Below the pieces are notes generated by a model that saw nothing but the letters and a program-made list of their open reading frames with translations, was not told the origin of the DNA and made no database searches. This document shows, in pieces, positions 1 through 11,028 of a stretch of 64,000 nt of DNA (the stretch's first letter is position 1; each line of letters begins with the position of its first letter). Made by a program: the position numbers and the translations under genes. This DNA is from Dactylonectria macrodidyma (lineage: Eukaryota; Ascomycota; Sordariomycetes; Hypocreales; Nectriaceae), in NCBI GenBank assembly GCA_020744425.1, contig JAGMUV010000027.1:961174-1025173 (forward strand). The letters run 5' to 3'.

Positions 1-1430
1 CGCGAGGTCCGGCTGAGCGTGGTGACCAGCTTTTGCAGAGGAAGATGAACTCTCCTAAGGTCTTCTCTGTGCCTGTTAAGGCCCCGATGGGGCGTTGAAG
101 GCAAAAGCGTGGTCGGGTGGCCTGAAAAATGCCCCTCCACTAGCAAACCACTAACAGCTGCAGAAAGGGGAAATTTTTTTCAGGGGAGAGTTCATCAGGG
201 GATAGTTTTATTGGGGTTGCCTCACGGGGCACCCCTATGTGCACCGCCGGCGGTGCAACTATGATCCGTTATGTAAGAGGCATACGTGTGTGTGTGTGTG
301 TGCAAAGGATATCTCTCTTGCACACACAGAAACAGCATTTATTCATGCAATTGAAGAAAGAGGATGATTTGTTGTATATGCAGCTATTCAATGTATCATA
401 TTTGATCTATTGGCAACGTACCAGTCTGCCCAAAGCCGTGAAGAACACACAATGCCTCATCGTAGCACCACGGCTATCACGATGCAAGTGAATCACTTCA
501 TATCGTGCAATACATAGAGCAGGGCTTTACCTCTTGGAAGAAGCTCTCTATTCCTACCTCAAATATTATCGTGAAGATGTATAACCGCAACCAAAGCCAG
601 CGTCAGAACCCTCCAGACATCCCCATCGCTGTAGATAATACAGCAACACCAGCAGGGCCATTGACAATAAACAGTAACAACCAGTTTGTTCTACGGCCTA
701 TTACCAATAACCAACAACACAGCTCCCAGCCCGCCTTCCTCATACATCAACAGTTCCATTCCCTGTTGAGCATTGGAGGTCTGCTACTACCTTGCCAACA
801 GATCCAACCTCTCCCACTATGCTCTATGCAGACCCCCAAGCACTTACAAGAGCTCAAGCCACTCAATATCCTCCTCGAGGGCAGCCTGTTACCACAGAGG
901 TGCTGCCATTTGGATATCAGCTCAGGGGAGAGTGGCATATTAGGTATCTCAATGACGTTCTTCATCAACGGCAACAGCGCCTTCTTCCAGATGCAACCCC
1001 TATGTGGACTCATAATTGACTTCAAACTCTTGATAATTCATATCGTAATATGAACATCACGGTTCCAGGCACGATATGGCCAACAGCTGCTGTAGGGATG
1101 ACCTCTAACTTACCAAATCTCCGGGCAATAGAGGGATCAGGGATTTACATTTAGAACGTTGATCGAAATGGGTATGTTCAGTGGATATGGCAGGGAACAC
1201 AGTGATATCATGGAATAGTTCAATGAATGCAATATCATGTTGTTGTTGCTGCATCTCTGGTTATCTTGTAAGTGACTACTGAGCCTACTTAACCCTACAT
1301 ATGAACTCAGCCACCACCTTATCAAATCAAGCCATTAGATCACCACAAATATACTCGGAGGTTCGCCTTTTCTTTTTCTTTCTAATGACATATAATAATT
1401 GCATTTCCTATTACTCCTGCAGGTATTAGT
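1..1430. other. No recognisable gene; decayed sequence
   Basis: I see no supported gene here. A short (GT)n tract lies near 285-301. Weak open frames on the + strand at about 505-1053 and 792-1019 encode Gln/Asn/Pro-rich text and appear to be two frames of one decayed coding sequence, with a frame change near 770. I cannot match it to any family. The adjacent MULE relic suggests transposon debris, but that is inference. Confidence 0.4.
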
Positions 1431-1452
1431 GTGGGGGGTTCCTATCTCCATA

Positions 1453-3057
1453 CTATCTCTCCTGTAATTCGAGGTCTCTCTCAGCAGCATCCCATATATC
1501 TTGCATACCTCGCCGCCCTGAGAAAGGCTGCTCTGCCATCTCTATCCCTACATTATTCTCAACCCGCTCGTTCTCAGCTTTATCCCAATCAAGATAACTC
1601 ATCATCTCCTCCTTAGTCCAGTCTCTGGTGCCGTTTCCCACCTTGCAATGACTCCCCATTTGCTTGTAGTTAAGGCACCAGTCATACTCTGCTTTGCTAT
1701 AACGTAGAGGCAGCCCCATGGCCTTCCGGTATTGTTGGTTAGTCTTGTAGGCTCCCCGAGGCAATGTAGCAAACCAGGCCTCTCGTGCTTCTTTGTATCG
1801 TTGGAAGATAGCACGGGGATCATCAGCTCGTAATGCGGGCACTGCTATTGCATTTGCTGTAGTAACAGTTGCTGGTCTGGCTGCTGGAGGAGATAGCACA
1901 TGAGTTGTTGTATGTGTTGTCGTATGTGTTGTTGTATAGGCTATAGTCTCGGATACTACAGAGGATCCTGATGGGGATAACGGGGATAGTGAGCGGGTTA
2001 TAGAGCGAGTAGATGTATGTGTTGTTGCATGTGTTGTCGTAGATGTTTGGGTAGGAGCCTGCAATAGATGTTCGTAACGTAAGGGGCATGCTTTAGAGTT
2101 CATCTTGTGGCCTTGTATACCACATCTCGAACACTTTGGCGGTGCCTTTGGTTGTACTGCTTTCTCAACAGCTTCAAATGCACAAGGCTCACGTTGTGTG
2201 CTTGTTGGTGGCAGCGTTGAACTAGCTGCTAGACGATCAAACTGCTTATGAGGCTCAATAATAAGCTAGGGGATTCCTGAGCGTTGGAGATGCCAATGTG
2301 AATGGAAATGATGTAGTTGAAGGGGTTGATTCTGCCCCAGCAAAGGCTGAAGGGTATGAGCACAAGGCAGACTGAGAGTCTTAGAGAAGACCCCTGTACA
2401 CACAGGAAGTTCTTTCAATAGTCGTTCCCGTTGAGCCTCAACCTTCCGTAGGGCTTCATGTGAGATCCAACCACGGATATTGCTGTACAATACCCCAGAT
2501 AGTTGAAGAGGTGTATTGGTATGCTGCCTGGCTTGGTTTGCCTCGAGTTCGGTAAGCTAGTTTGATACAACAAGCCTGATGATCCTCCAGGCCTCAAAGA
2601 GGTCAACTTGCGAGGTTTTCAAGAGGGATTTGAGAAGCTGATGAATGCCCTCGCACCGTGATGTAACATATTGCTCAAAGTGAAGGCATTGGCTAACCCA
2701 CGCCTTGACAAACCTCTGCTTGTAGAGATCTAGCCAGGTCTCCATGATATACCGGTAGCCGACCTCGTTGATGTAGTCAGGGATATAGCGCTTTTTAAAA
2801 TTCTCAAGCCTCTCGTTGTAGATATCCTCAGTCGTTGAGGCTACAATCTCATGCCAAAAGCCATATAACTCCTTCCACTCTTCATGCCCTCGAGGATTGC
2901 ATTTCTCTCGAGTAAATGCGGGCATACAATAGCTCAGAACTGCTTTGTTGATATGCCATAAGCATAACATCGAGGTTGACTCAGGGAAACAAGAGAAAGA
3001 GGAAACAGCATTCATACAAGCAAGGCAGCGATCTGTAAGTATCACAGATGGAAGGGC
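1453..3057 (-). pseudogene. MULE-type transposase relic, C-terminal half
   Basis: This is the C-terminal half of a Mutator-like (MULE) transposase. Reading leftwards it shows the MULE catalytic block (VILTDRCLACMNAV, then LCLWHINKAVLSYC), a SWIM-like region (LSLPCAHTLQPLLGQNQPLQ), a zinc knuckle (CSRCGIQGHKMNSKAC near 2135-2090) and a conserved acidic tail (WTKEEMMSYLDWDKAENERV, then GMQDIWDAAERDLELQER) ending at 1453. In-frame stops occur near 2557 and 2266, so the gene is dead. The N-terminal side is cut at 3057 by the pogo element and decayed coding similarity resumes beyond it at 5241. Family assignment is from recognised motifs; I could not search it. Confidence 0.8.
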
Positions 3058-3059
3058 TA

Positions 3060-5238
3060 CCATGCAGTACCCACCTAACGGTAATACCCACCTACCGGTA
3101 AGCAAAAATAAAATTTCCTCATACAAAATGCCCAACTTCACTTGCACAGTGCTTGGCCAAAATTGAAGTTATTTACATGAAACAAGCTGTGTCTTATTGA
3201 GAGTTTCATGTTGTTTCATATTATGATATTACTTTTTACATTACAGAAGCGGTTTGGTCGCACGGGCCTAATGTATAATTTCTAAAAACGCCTCGTTCAA
3301 GAATCGGCTTCCACCAAGTTTCATCGAATTTTTATCTGCACTAACCTTCCGTAATCACCTCGAAAATGCCCCGAATGTCTTATACAGAGAATGGCGTTGT
3401 CGAATCCTTACTGGATGTCACAGATAACGGCCTCTCCCAGAACCAAGCCGCCCAGAAGCATGACATCCCCCAGACGACTCTCTCAGACCGATTAAGAGGC
3501 CTACCGTCAAAGTCCGAGGTCATCCAGCCTGCCCAGCTGTTATCCAAGTCTCAGGAGTCCAGATTAGTCACCTGGATACTGAGACAAGAGGCCTTGGGCT
3601 ATGCTCCATCCCACAGTCATGTTCGCGCCACCGTCGCGGCCCTCTTGAGACAACAATGCCGGGAAAGGCCTATCGGTGTACACTGGGTAGCCAGGTTCAT
3701 GAAACGACATTCGACCCTAAAGACGAAGATAGGGAAACGTCAGGAGGCATCGAGATTCAATTCTTTTACTCCAATGGCCGTCAATTGGTACTTTGATATC
3801 CCGGAAAGCGAGTATGGCTGGATCAAGCCTGAGAACACAGTTAATGTTGATGAGGGCGGTATCATGGCTGGATTTGGTGAGTATTTATCGTTTTTGTCAT
3901 AAAACTCACTAATATATTCCGAATACAGGCTTGGATTCTTTGGTTATCGGCAGTAGCGATCCCAAGAGGAAGGCCTTCCTCAAAGGCTCTCAGTCCCGCG
4001 CTTGGACTAGCTTTATCGAAGCCGTTACTGCAGATGGCCGTCTTCTGAAACCAGGGATTATTTTCAAAGGCAAAGAGCTTCAGCAACAGTGGTTTGTCGA
4101 TGAGTTCAAGAAGATAGCTGACTGGTATTATATCACTTCTGAGAACGGCTGGACCGACAACCGTATCGCAGTTGAGTGGCTCAAAGAGGTCTATCTACCT
4201 CAAACCCAGCCGGCAGATGATTCTGATGCCAGACTTATTATATTAGATGGCCATGGAAGTCATGTATCTGCGAGTATGTACCTGGTCTGAATCATACATC
4301 CCGCTGACCTAAAACTCAGGATGAGTGGATGGCTACCTGCTTCTTGAACAACGTATATTGCTGTTACCTGCCGGCTCATTGCTCTCACGGCCTACAACCG
4401 CTGGATAATGGCGTTTTTAATGCCTCCAAAGCTTCATATCGCAAAGAACTCCAAAAATTGGCAAGCCTGACCGATTCTGCGCCGGTGGATAAGGTCAACT
4501 TCATTAAGGCTTATGCCAAAGCCAGGGAAGCGGGTATGACTAAGAAAAACATACTCTCAGGCTGGAGAGTGAATGGGAATTGGCCAATTTCACGACGGAA
4601 AGCCCTCATACATCCAGAGATTCAGCCAGACAAGAAGGAAACTACGCCTGCATCAGAGGGCCTCAGTGACGGACAACGCGACTCTGATAATACGCCAAAG
4701 ACCAGCCGTCATATCAGAGATCTGGGAAAGACCGAGAGCCCTTCAACCAGAAGACGGTATTCTGTGATATCGAAAGGGTTTGAAGCCCAGGAGTCAAAGA
4801 TAGCCTCGCTGAGCGCAAGAGTCACCAGTCTGGAGGAGGAAGTCGGCCGGTTGAGTAGAGGCAAGAAGAGGAAGGCGATACCCAATCCCAACAAGAAGTT
4901 CATGACATTGGCCGAGGCTCTAGTGGCTGGTGAAACTACTTCCGAGCCAAACCAGGCAATTGAAGAGACAGGGGCTGTTGAGGATGTGATTGAGGTGGGA
5001 GGGATGCAAGAGGATGGAAGTTCAAATTCGGAGGCGGAAGAGTTACCCGTCGTACGCACCCGCAGCGGCCGTGAAGTAAAAAGACCGAGAAAATATTAAA
5101 ATTCATTCAGTTCTAACCCGAATTCTGGAAATAAATTTATTTGTACAGTTTTTGTTAAGTTTTTCCCATGAGGTTGAAAAAGTGAATTTTCTATGGGGAA
5201 ATTTTTTTTTTGCTTACCGGTAGGTGGGTACTGCATGG
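3060..5238 (+). mobile_element. pogo/Fot1-type DNA transposon (copy 1)
   Basis: A 2,179-bp element is bounded by inverted repeats starting CCATGCAGTACCCACC and running into TACCGGTAAGCAAAA. TA dinucleotides flank it at 3058-3059 and 5239-5240, the expected Tc1/mariner-type target duplication. The left end carries a partial tandem copy of the inner repeat (TACCCACCTAACGGTAA followed by TACCCACCTACCGGTAA). It inserted into the MULE transposase gene, whose two halves flank it. One complete three-exon transposase gene lies inside. Confidence 0.9.
3366..5099 (+). CDS. pogo/Fot1-type transposase (HTH-psq, CENPB, DDE_1)
   Basis: This transposase would cut and paste its element at TA sites in the nucleus. 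Three exons are inferred: 3366-3876, 3929-4269 and 4320-5099, giving about 543 residues without internal stops. Order: a pipsqueak HTH (residues about 1-50, SQNQAAQKHDIPQTTLSDRL), a CENPB-type binding domain (about 55-125), then the DDE_1 nuclease with Asp in NTVNVDEGG, Asp in LIILDGHGSH and Asp in HGLQPLDNGVF. A coiled coil and a basic tail (KKRKAIPNPNKKFM) follow. Intron 1 is GT-AG (52 nt). Intron 2 keeps frame only with a GC donor at 4270 (GCGAGT), and this makes exon 2 exactly 341 nt, as in the second copy at 26.6-28.4 kb. Copy 2 confirms the gene model. Confidence 0.88.
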
Positions 5239-5240
5239 TA

Positions 5241-5440
5241 ATAGGAAAGCATTAAGGCGCCAGGCTCTAGGCGACATATCTGGGAATAGCCTCACTCAGC
5301 AACCGCAATAGCGAAAAAGGACTCGAAAGGGCTGCTTAGACTGTAACCTACCGCTATGTATTGATGGAGATTGTTGGTACCTTTGGCATACCCAAAATCT
5401 ATAGGGGAATAGAGTACATTGAATCTTAGTATATGATTCG
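5241..5440 (-). pseudogene. MULE transposase relic, continuation beyond the pogo insertion
   Basis: The flank to the right of the pogo element continues the MULE coding sequence in degenerate form. On the minus strand one frame reads fragments resembling the MULE stretch before the ILTDR motif (for example LLSEAIPRYVA, stop, SLAP), with several stop codons. Joining 3057 to 5241 across one TA gives a plausible protein order. Similarity is weak, and the call rests mainly on position. Confidence 0.45.
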
Positions 5441-5483
5441 ATTATTCTAGTGGGCCTATAAGCCCTGATTGGCTTTACCCCGC

Positions 5484-5522
5484 CCTTGGCAAAAATGGAG
5501 CCCATTGGCAGTTGATGGGATA
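5484..5522 (+). repeat. 39-bp repeat shared with the piggyBac 5' region
   Basis: The stretch beginning CCTTGGCAAAAATGGAGCCC and ending GGCAGTTGATGGGATA is found again without change at 34612-34650, upstream of the piggyBac transposase. Here it directly abuts the bZIP relic. It may be a fragment of the same element family. Confidence 0.6.
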
Positions 5523-5525
5523 CCT

Positions 5526-5827
5526 TTATCCGGCTGGAAAGCCCATGGTCTCCCTCAACCTAGATATTTCATCTTCCAAGGCCTTGTTTCTACGAATGAG
5601 TTCTTGGATGGTCTTGAGCTCTTCCAACTCCCGTTCGAGTGTTTCGATTTTCTCTTTCGTCCTTGCTCGATTTGGGGTGCCTTGTGATGGTGTCAAGATT
5701 GACACGCTTCTTGTGCCTTGAAGGTGTCTCAGTTAATACGAAGGCAACACCTCAGTCGAGCAGTCGCATCGTCCTTACACTTGCGCTTTGTAGCCTTGGC
5801 TGGTTCTGCAGAGGATGATCTTGCCAT
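5526..5827 (-). pseudogene. bZIP transcription factor relic lacking the basic region
   Basis: Two exons can be read on the minus strand: 5779-5827 and 5526-5716, with a 62-nt GTAAGG...AG intron, giving 79 residues and a stop. The text begins MARSSSAEPAKATKRK and continues TRSVSILTPSQ, then RARTKEKIETLERELEEL and a leucine-zipper-like tail to RLRETMGFPAG. It resembles a fungal bZIP family in which LTPSQ is followed by an LARKRANDREAQRAI-like basic region. That stretch of about 14 residues is missing here. The gene also stops early compared with the family. I therefore call it a decayed copy, probably unable to bind DNA. The family resemblance is from memory. Confidence 0.55.
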
Positions 5828-6633
5828 TCTCTTGGAGGTGTCTTGTGTGAGTGTGATTGACAGATCGCTGGGACTGCAGTTGATTACGGTATCGGCCGTA
5901 GTATGATGGGGGATCATGGACTGCTAGTACAGGGATCAGTTGCAGATAATCGACTGGAAACGGGAGGTTTAACATATATCGGTCTCGGCCAGCACGTTTT
6001 TCCTCTTACTCGATGTGGCACTCGAGCTTGTACAGGCGCTCCACCCAATGTGTTCGGCCAGTTTGCGAGAAGTCTCCTCAGCGGAGATAGATTCCAATGT
6101 CTGACACGGAGAGCTTCACGCAATGCCATCGAACTCAAAAGAATCATCACCAGGTGTTATGCTCGCCTTTCGATGACCAAAAGGCACTTCCACCGCTCGG
6201 AAACTACATCCCCAAGGCTCACATGCCTCGCAAGTGCGATTCTGCCGAGGCTGCGTAGCTTTGGCCTTGCAGGCCCGGTTGCTAGTGGACATTAACACGC
6301 ATTGTCCCTCCAAGTTACTGCGAATCTCAGCGTGGGAAAGGCGGCAAACAGCGCCCGACAGCTGTACGGAATATTTCTAGAACAACGCCCCACACCACAG
6401 AGTGGTCACTCTATTTGCCTCATTGGGTGGGTGGAAGGCGGGACGGGCTGACTTCCTACACCGCTGTGAGGCGGTCAGCGAAGAGCCAAGCAATGAAGCG
6501 GAGCGTCTTTGCGGGCGTACATGACTCCAGAGTCTGGAGGCCTCCGTGTGTTACCCCGTCGCGCATTAAAGAGCGGCCACATTGCAATTTGGTTCAGGCG
6601 CACAACAGGCAGCAACGAGGCAAATCTCAAATT
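5828..6633. other. No supported gene
   Basis: Only short overlapping frames are seen. A cysteine-bearing minus-strand frame at 6116-6313 was considered as a zinc cluster and rejected. The sequence may include the decayed upstream region of the bZIP relic. Confidence 0.4.
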
Positions 6634-6760
6634 GCTACACCGGCATGGGTCTTACACCGGCATGACTTTTTAGAGCCGCTGATTGGTCCATCCCTTTTTG
6701 TTAGTACGTTTAGATTCTGCCAACAGCTCCCGTTGTACTCCGTACCTCAAGCTAAGTTCT
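6634..6760 (+). repeat. Truncated left end of the 39.6-kb hAT-like element family
   Basis: This stretch contains AATTGCTACACCGGCATGGG, a second ACACCGGCATGACTTTTT, and then text matching 39585-39715 (GATTGG.CCATCC, TTTTGTTAGT, TAGATTCTGCCAACA). It is a diverged copy of the left terminal part of the element at 39566-40332. No right end is present nearby. Confidence 0.65.
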
Positions 6761-6841
6761 CCACAATCGCGACGATAGACGTGACGTGTTTTTAGACCCC
6801 CCGCATTAACGCCGTCATTATGTCTCGACCCCCGATCTAGC

Positions 6842-7562
6842 TCAGTAAGCAACCAACGACGACGAAACTATCAATTGCACCCTCGGAAGCGACAGCGGCA
6901 GAACAAATCTGATAGTTCAAGCCCATCTTCGTCTGATAGCACAGGGACAAGCATTAGCTGACACTATGGCGTCGGAGACGATGAGGCCCTCTATAATGCT
7001 TTCGCCTCGTACCCAGAAACCTTCACGACAGTTCCACAGCCCCATGGATCGCGTGGGCTGAACGAGCCACCATGGGAACTGCGATTTGATCAAGAGATTC
7101 AGCTATCGAATGACTTCCCAACCCGAGGGAGACCGTCACAATGAGTAAGAATACCTATACCATGCCCGGAAATCGACCAACTACCTTCCCACTCTCCAGC
7201 GCAACCATCACAAGAGCAATCCAACAAGGCCCCAGTTTCAGTCCGCCCTCAGGCTAGTGCGCGAGGTGGTTGGGACAGATCGGAGGCTTACCCTCGACCT
7301 CGTCCGGTCATACGAACGAGTCCGCCAATGGCTTGAGATATGGGGCTACTCGCCGCTCAGTTCAAATACATTCGAATCACCTCCGCCATCCTCGCCTCCC
7401 CGAGACGGGCAATCTCCCGCTATCGCCTCGCCGCCCTCGCTCGACCACTCCTCGTCGACTTTTCGGAGTTTTCCAGCCAGCAGTTACATGGCCTGGACGA
7501 AAGCCAAACGTCTAAATCTCGACCTTGCACAGCCTCTACAACCTCCTCCACCAAGCCTAGAA
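6842..7562 (+). other. Possible decayed coding sequence, unrecognised
   Basis: One + frame reads Ser-rich text (about 6880-6960), a stop codon, then YGVGDDEALYNAFASYPETF and WELRFDQEIQLSNDF up to about 7142. A candidate intron (GTAAGAATACC to CTCTCCAG, about 7145-7199) could join it to the open frame 7257-7562. That frame is rich in Pro and Ser and runs into the LTR at 7563. I recognise no domain. Confidence 0.25.
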
Positions 7563-7778
7563 TGTAACGGGTCAGGCCCACTTGGCTGGCGGCTCTGCCG
7601 CCAAGCCCGAATCCTTCTCCACAGCGCCATCGAGTTGATTCTCGAATCTTCTGTATTAAAGAAGATATAACGCGTCTTCATGCACCCAGTTTGTATTTAG
7701 ATTCTTTCCTTTCTTCATCTTGAAAGTAAACAGCATAGGGACTAGTTAGTTGAATCAACTCACTAGCGGCCTTTCACA
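7563..7778 (+). repeat. LTR (TGTAACGGG...TTTCACA), family shared with 48.2 kb
   Basis: A 216-bp unit starts TGTAACGGGTCAGGCCCACT and ends CGGCCTTTCACA. The copy at 48154-48364 is its reverse complement with the same ends. The flanking 5-mers differ here (TAGAA and TGGAC), so this copy has lost its matched target duplication or is one end of a former full element. No internal retroelement coding sequence follows. Confidence 0.75.
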
Positions 7779-8480
7779 TGGACTATAACCTGAGCAAGTG
7801 GGCATTGCCAGTAGTAGATATCAGGAGTGCTGAGCAAGCCAGAACTGCGATTGGGGGACTTGGATGGAGGCTATGTCAGGGCTGGTTACATACAAGGGAG
7901 TGAAGAGGTCGGCACACTGCTATTTGGCAGCTAGATAGTAGATTGATAGGTAGGTGGTCTAAGGTGACGGTACTGATCTCTGACTCTCTCTCTGACCTAG
8001 CTCTAACAGCTGCTCTTTATGCTGCCGGGCCTGACTAGGCCGGCGGCTTCCATCGGCTTCTGCCGGCGCCTGCGGCCCGGCTAGGACCTCTTCCGGTCTC
8101 AGCTACGTCTCGGCCGGCTGTGCCCTTTGGCTCCTGACAGGCTAAGCGGACAGGAAATATTTGACATCGATGAAGTTATTATTGACAGCAAGAGCATATT
8201 TGGCAGCAAGATTAGAGAACCTGAGAGCCCTGCCAAGGAAGGGTCATGAAGGATGGGCATTCCCCTTAAGGCTCACCGCAGCCGAGATACCCTAAGAATA
8301 TCTTATTTCTTAAAGCGCTCCTGTTCATTAAATTGTCAGTTGACCAATTAGTGAATTCAAGTGACTGACCGAACTGGGTTCTCTAATTACGCTACGTCTC
8401 GATTGACGCTGTTGGAATGAGGATAGAAATGAGGCAAGGATCACGATCATCGTGAACGACCACAACTAGCATCAGGCAGC
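7779..8480. other. No gene seen
   Basis: No extended open frame and no recognisable motif. The region may be LINE-derived sequence upstream of the fragment at 8487. Confidence 0.4.
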
Positions 8481-8486
8481 CGGACG

Positions 8487-9280
8487 GTGCACCATCTGCT
8501 CGCAGCAAGGCCCCTCCATGGGGACTTCGCTGCATACCACGAAAAATTCAACCACGACGACGCGCGAGTGATCTGCTCGTGCGGTCGACACAAAGCACCT
8601 GACCATGTCTTCTACTGCAGAAAGGTACCGCCGCGGTGTCGAATGAGGCTCGCCACCTCACCGACTGCAGCGGTCAACCTCGTAACAGGTAGAAGCTTTG
8701 ATAAGTTCATCAGGGTGGCGAAAACAAGCGCCTTCTTCGAAAAGATTTGTCCCTGTCACTAGACGGGGCAGACCCGAGACGCACTCGCGTCACCTCCACT
8801 TCCCTTCATTCTCTCATCTTCTCATCTGTCCCTTCTCTTCAATTACTTGGACTCGGCCAGATGAAGGATGCTGCAGCACCCTTCATCCGACCGAGACCAC
8901 CTAAGGCCGCCTTGTGCAGCCGCGCCAAGGGTCTCTTCCCAGCCTTCCCTCTCCCTGTCGGAGATGGGTTCATACAGCGGCTACTACTGTCACAGCCGTG
9001 CTTGGTCATCCCGCTGACGGGTAACAAGCTTGAAACAATGCGCCTTCGTGCCGATGATATGCTGGATAGAGGTCTGTTTTGCATTTTACGGAGAATGTTT
9101 TGAGAGGGAAGTTCCAATTTCGCGTCGCGAAGATGTTAGCACAACCCCACCTTTGAGCATTGCGCAGATTTTAGCATTAGAGACTCTAGCTCAGCACGCC
9201 CTGTGCCCCAATAGGGGACTTTACGGGCCTCGCGGCCCTCGGACGAAAAATATACATACATTCATACATACCGTGCATGC
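8487..9280 (+). pseudogene. LINE (Tad/jockey-like) 3' end fragment
   Basis: The frame at 8487-8762 encodes the C-terminal tail typical of fungal non-LTR retrotransposon ORF2 proteins: LLAARPLHGDFAAYHEKFNH then ICSCGRHKAPDHVFYCRKVP, a Cys-rich block that follows the RNase H domain. Decayed 3' sequence follows and ends with GGCCCTCGGACGAAAAATAT and an ACATACATTCATACATA tail (about 9240-9275), which I take as the LINE 3' terminus. Reverse transcriptase is absent from this copy. Confidence 0.6.
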
Positions 9281-9285
9281 CGCAC

Positions 9286-9770
9286 CGTCATGCGCAACAG
9301 ACTAATTCTACGTCTACGTGAACAAGGCTGGCCTGAACATCTGGCCCGATGGGCTGGATCCTTCATGCGTAATCGGTCTGCTCGCGTTAGATACCAAGAC
9401 ACCGACCGTCACACCCTCCTCTCCCCTCCAGTGCGGCCTCCCTCAGGGGTCGCCTGTGTCGCCAATCCTTTTTCTGCTCTACACGGAACCTATCTACCGA
9501 TTAAGCAACACCCTAGGCCGGTTCGGCTATGCAGATGACACAGGGATCCTGTGCACAGGTGACACAGTGGACGAAACTGCGGCGGCGGCATCAAGGTCCG
9601 TCGAAGAACTGGTCCGTGGGGCGCGGCAAACGGTGTATCTTTCGACCCAAAGAAGACGGAAGTCATGCACTTCTCTCGCAGCAAACTCAAGACCGCTCCG
9701 GCGATACGCCACGGTGATGTCGTGGAACATCCTGAAGCGGCTCTACGCTGGCCACCTTGTTAATATGTAG
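9286..9770 (+). pseudogene. LINE reverse transcriptase fragment
   Basis: Two overlapping frames (9290-9538 and 9318-9770) together read a fragment of a non-LTR reverse transcriptase: RLILRLREQGWPEHLARWAG, RSARVRYQD, then in the second frame QCGLPQGSPVSPILFLLYTE and RFGYADDTGIL. The GYADD catalytic pair is present. A frame change near 9400 and missing flanking domains show it is a relic. It starts immediately after the 3' tail of the preceding LINE fragment, so two LINE pieces are stacked. Confidence 0.75.
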
Positions 9771-10006
9771 CCCCTCTCCCTGCTCTGCACCGAATCGCTT
9801 GCAATCTAGCGCTAAATCTGCACCCGGCGCATTTTTGCGTCTGCTAAAATTGTCCTGTTTCATGCTGACAATTTTAATCTGCGCTCCCGACTGCAGTTGA
9901 AGCTGACCTGCATTAAAATCGTCTCACACGCGCCCGCACCTGCTCCGACTCAGCAGACTTCGTCTGCAACGTCCTGTGAACATTGAACGACGCTAATAGG
10001 GCTAAC
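9771..10006. other. Intergenic or 5' region of the FLO8/SOM1-like gene
   Basis: Pyrimidine-rich, GC-rich text without an open frame. It would be the 5' leader of the gene starting at 10007, but I see no clear TATA box. Confidence 0.35.
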
Positions 10007-11028
10007 ATGTGTGCCATGGACGGTTCCGTTGGTGGTGGCTCGCCCATGGTGAATAGCCACGAAGTTGCGCCAAAAACCGCTCCGAGACAGCTTCAGGCAA
10101 ATGGCAACAACCGAACCTTGCTGAACACTTACATTTACGACTACTTCCTCCACTACGGTATGCTTGACTGCGCGTGCGCCATTCTCAACAGCGACTCCAA
10201 GGTCAAGGTCCAGAAGCATAGCCGTGACAGTTCTCTGGGGAAGAAAGGAGGCTTGCTAGGTAATGACCTGGGGCGCGGCTCCATCGACCCTGGTTTGGAC
10301 TCCAATTACCCAGAGCATGTTCCTGCTCCGAATGTTCCCAACCTGTCGCCAGACATCTGTTTTCTATATGAATGGTTCTGCCTCTTCTGGGACATATTCA
10401 ATGCTCGAACGGACAAGGGTGCAAGCAGTCAAGCGAACCATGTCAGTCATCTACAGCTATTGTCTTTCGCAATACTCTTCTGGTTTGGTCGTATAGCTAA
10501 CACGGTGCACAACAACAGAACAAGCCAATCCCGAACGCTAGCTGCTCGCAGCCCCAAGATTCCCAACTGGTGCCGTACGCTCCTGACGGCACCACCCTCA
10601 AGGCTTTCTACAACTCCGGCGAGATGGGTTTAGGTGACATGGCGTCCGGGACTCCTGGTGCTGAAGCTAGCAGTGGAAGCCATCGGGCCCTGCAAGAGTA
10701 TCAGATTCAGCTGCTATGGATGGAGCAACAGAATAAGAAAGAGCTTATAAGGACGCGGCAAGACGCGAGTGGTCTGCTTGGAAATGACGAAGTGCCTGGT
10801 GGTCGGGTCAGTCCAGGGGCCACGGGAGGTCCAGCTGGACCGAATGCTCGGCCTTTCCAAGGTGTTCCTCTGCAGAAGGCAAGACCAGAAGCTTCGTATA
10901 ATGTCGCCGACCAGATGGAATGTGGCACTCGACGGATGAGCAGCACAGGCGTGGGCTCCCATCTTCCCAAAATTTCCCAATCTCGGGGTTCTCCTAACTC
11001 CATCAACTTCACACACCTTGGTATATAA
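10007..11028 (+). CDS. FLO8/SOM1-like LisH transcriptional regulator, shortened copy
   Basis: Two exons, 10007-10441 and 10519-11028 (77-nt GT-AG intron with a CTAAC branch-like site, phase 0), give 314 residues with no stop. The N-terminal half holds a LisH/LUFS-like block: LLNTYIYDYFLHYGMLDCAC, then LSPDICFLYEWFCLFWDIFN, as in fungal FLO8/SOM1 regulators of development and adhesion. The second exon reads PYAPDGTTLKAFYNSG, then LQEYQIQLLWMEQQNKKELI and a Gly/Pro/Ser tail with SQSRGSPNSINF, all in the expected family order. Family members are much longer, so this copy lacks internal Gln-rich and C-terminal parts. Its last codons abut an oppositely oriented hAT N-terminal fragment. It is either a truncated paralogue or a pseudogene. 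Confidence 0.65.

Noticed and set aside
505..1053. A 182-codon plus-strand frame as a gene
   Set aside because: It starts with GTG, changes frame near 770 relative to the better downstream text, and has no family resemblance.
6116..6313. Cysteine-bearing minus frame (ACKAKATQPRQNRTCEACEPWG) as a Zn2Cys6 DNA-binding domain
   Set aside because: The cysteine spacing does not fit the C-x2-C-x6-C pattern and no flanking regulator sequence follows.
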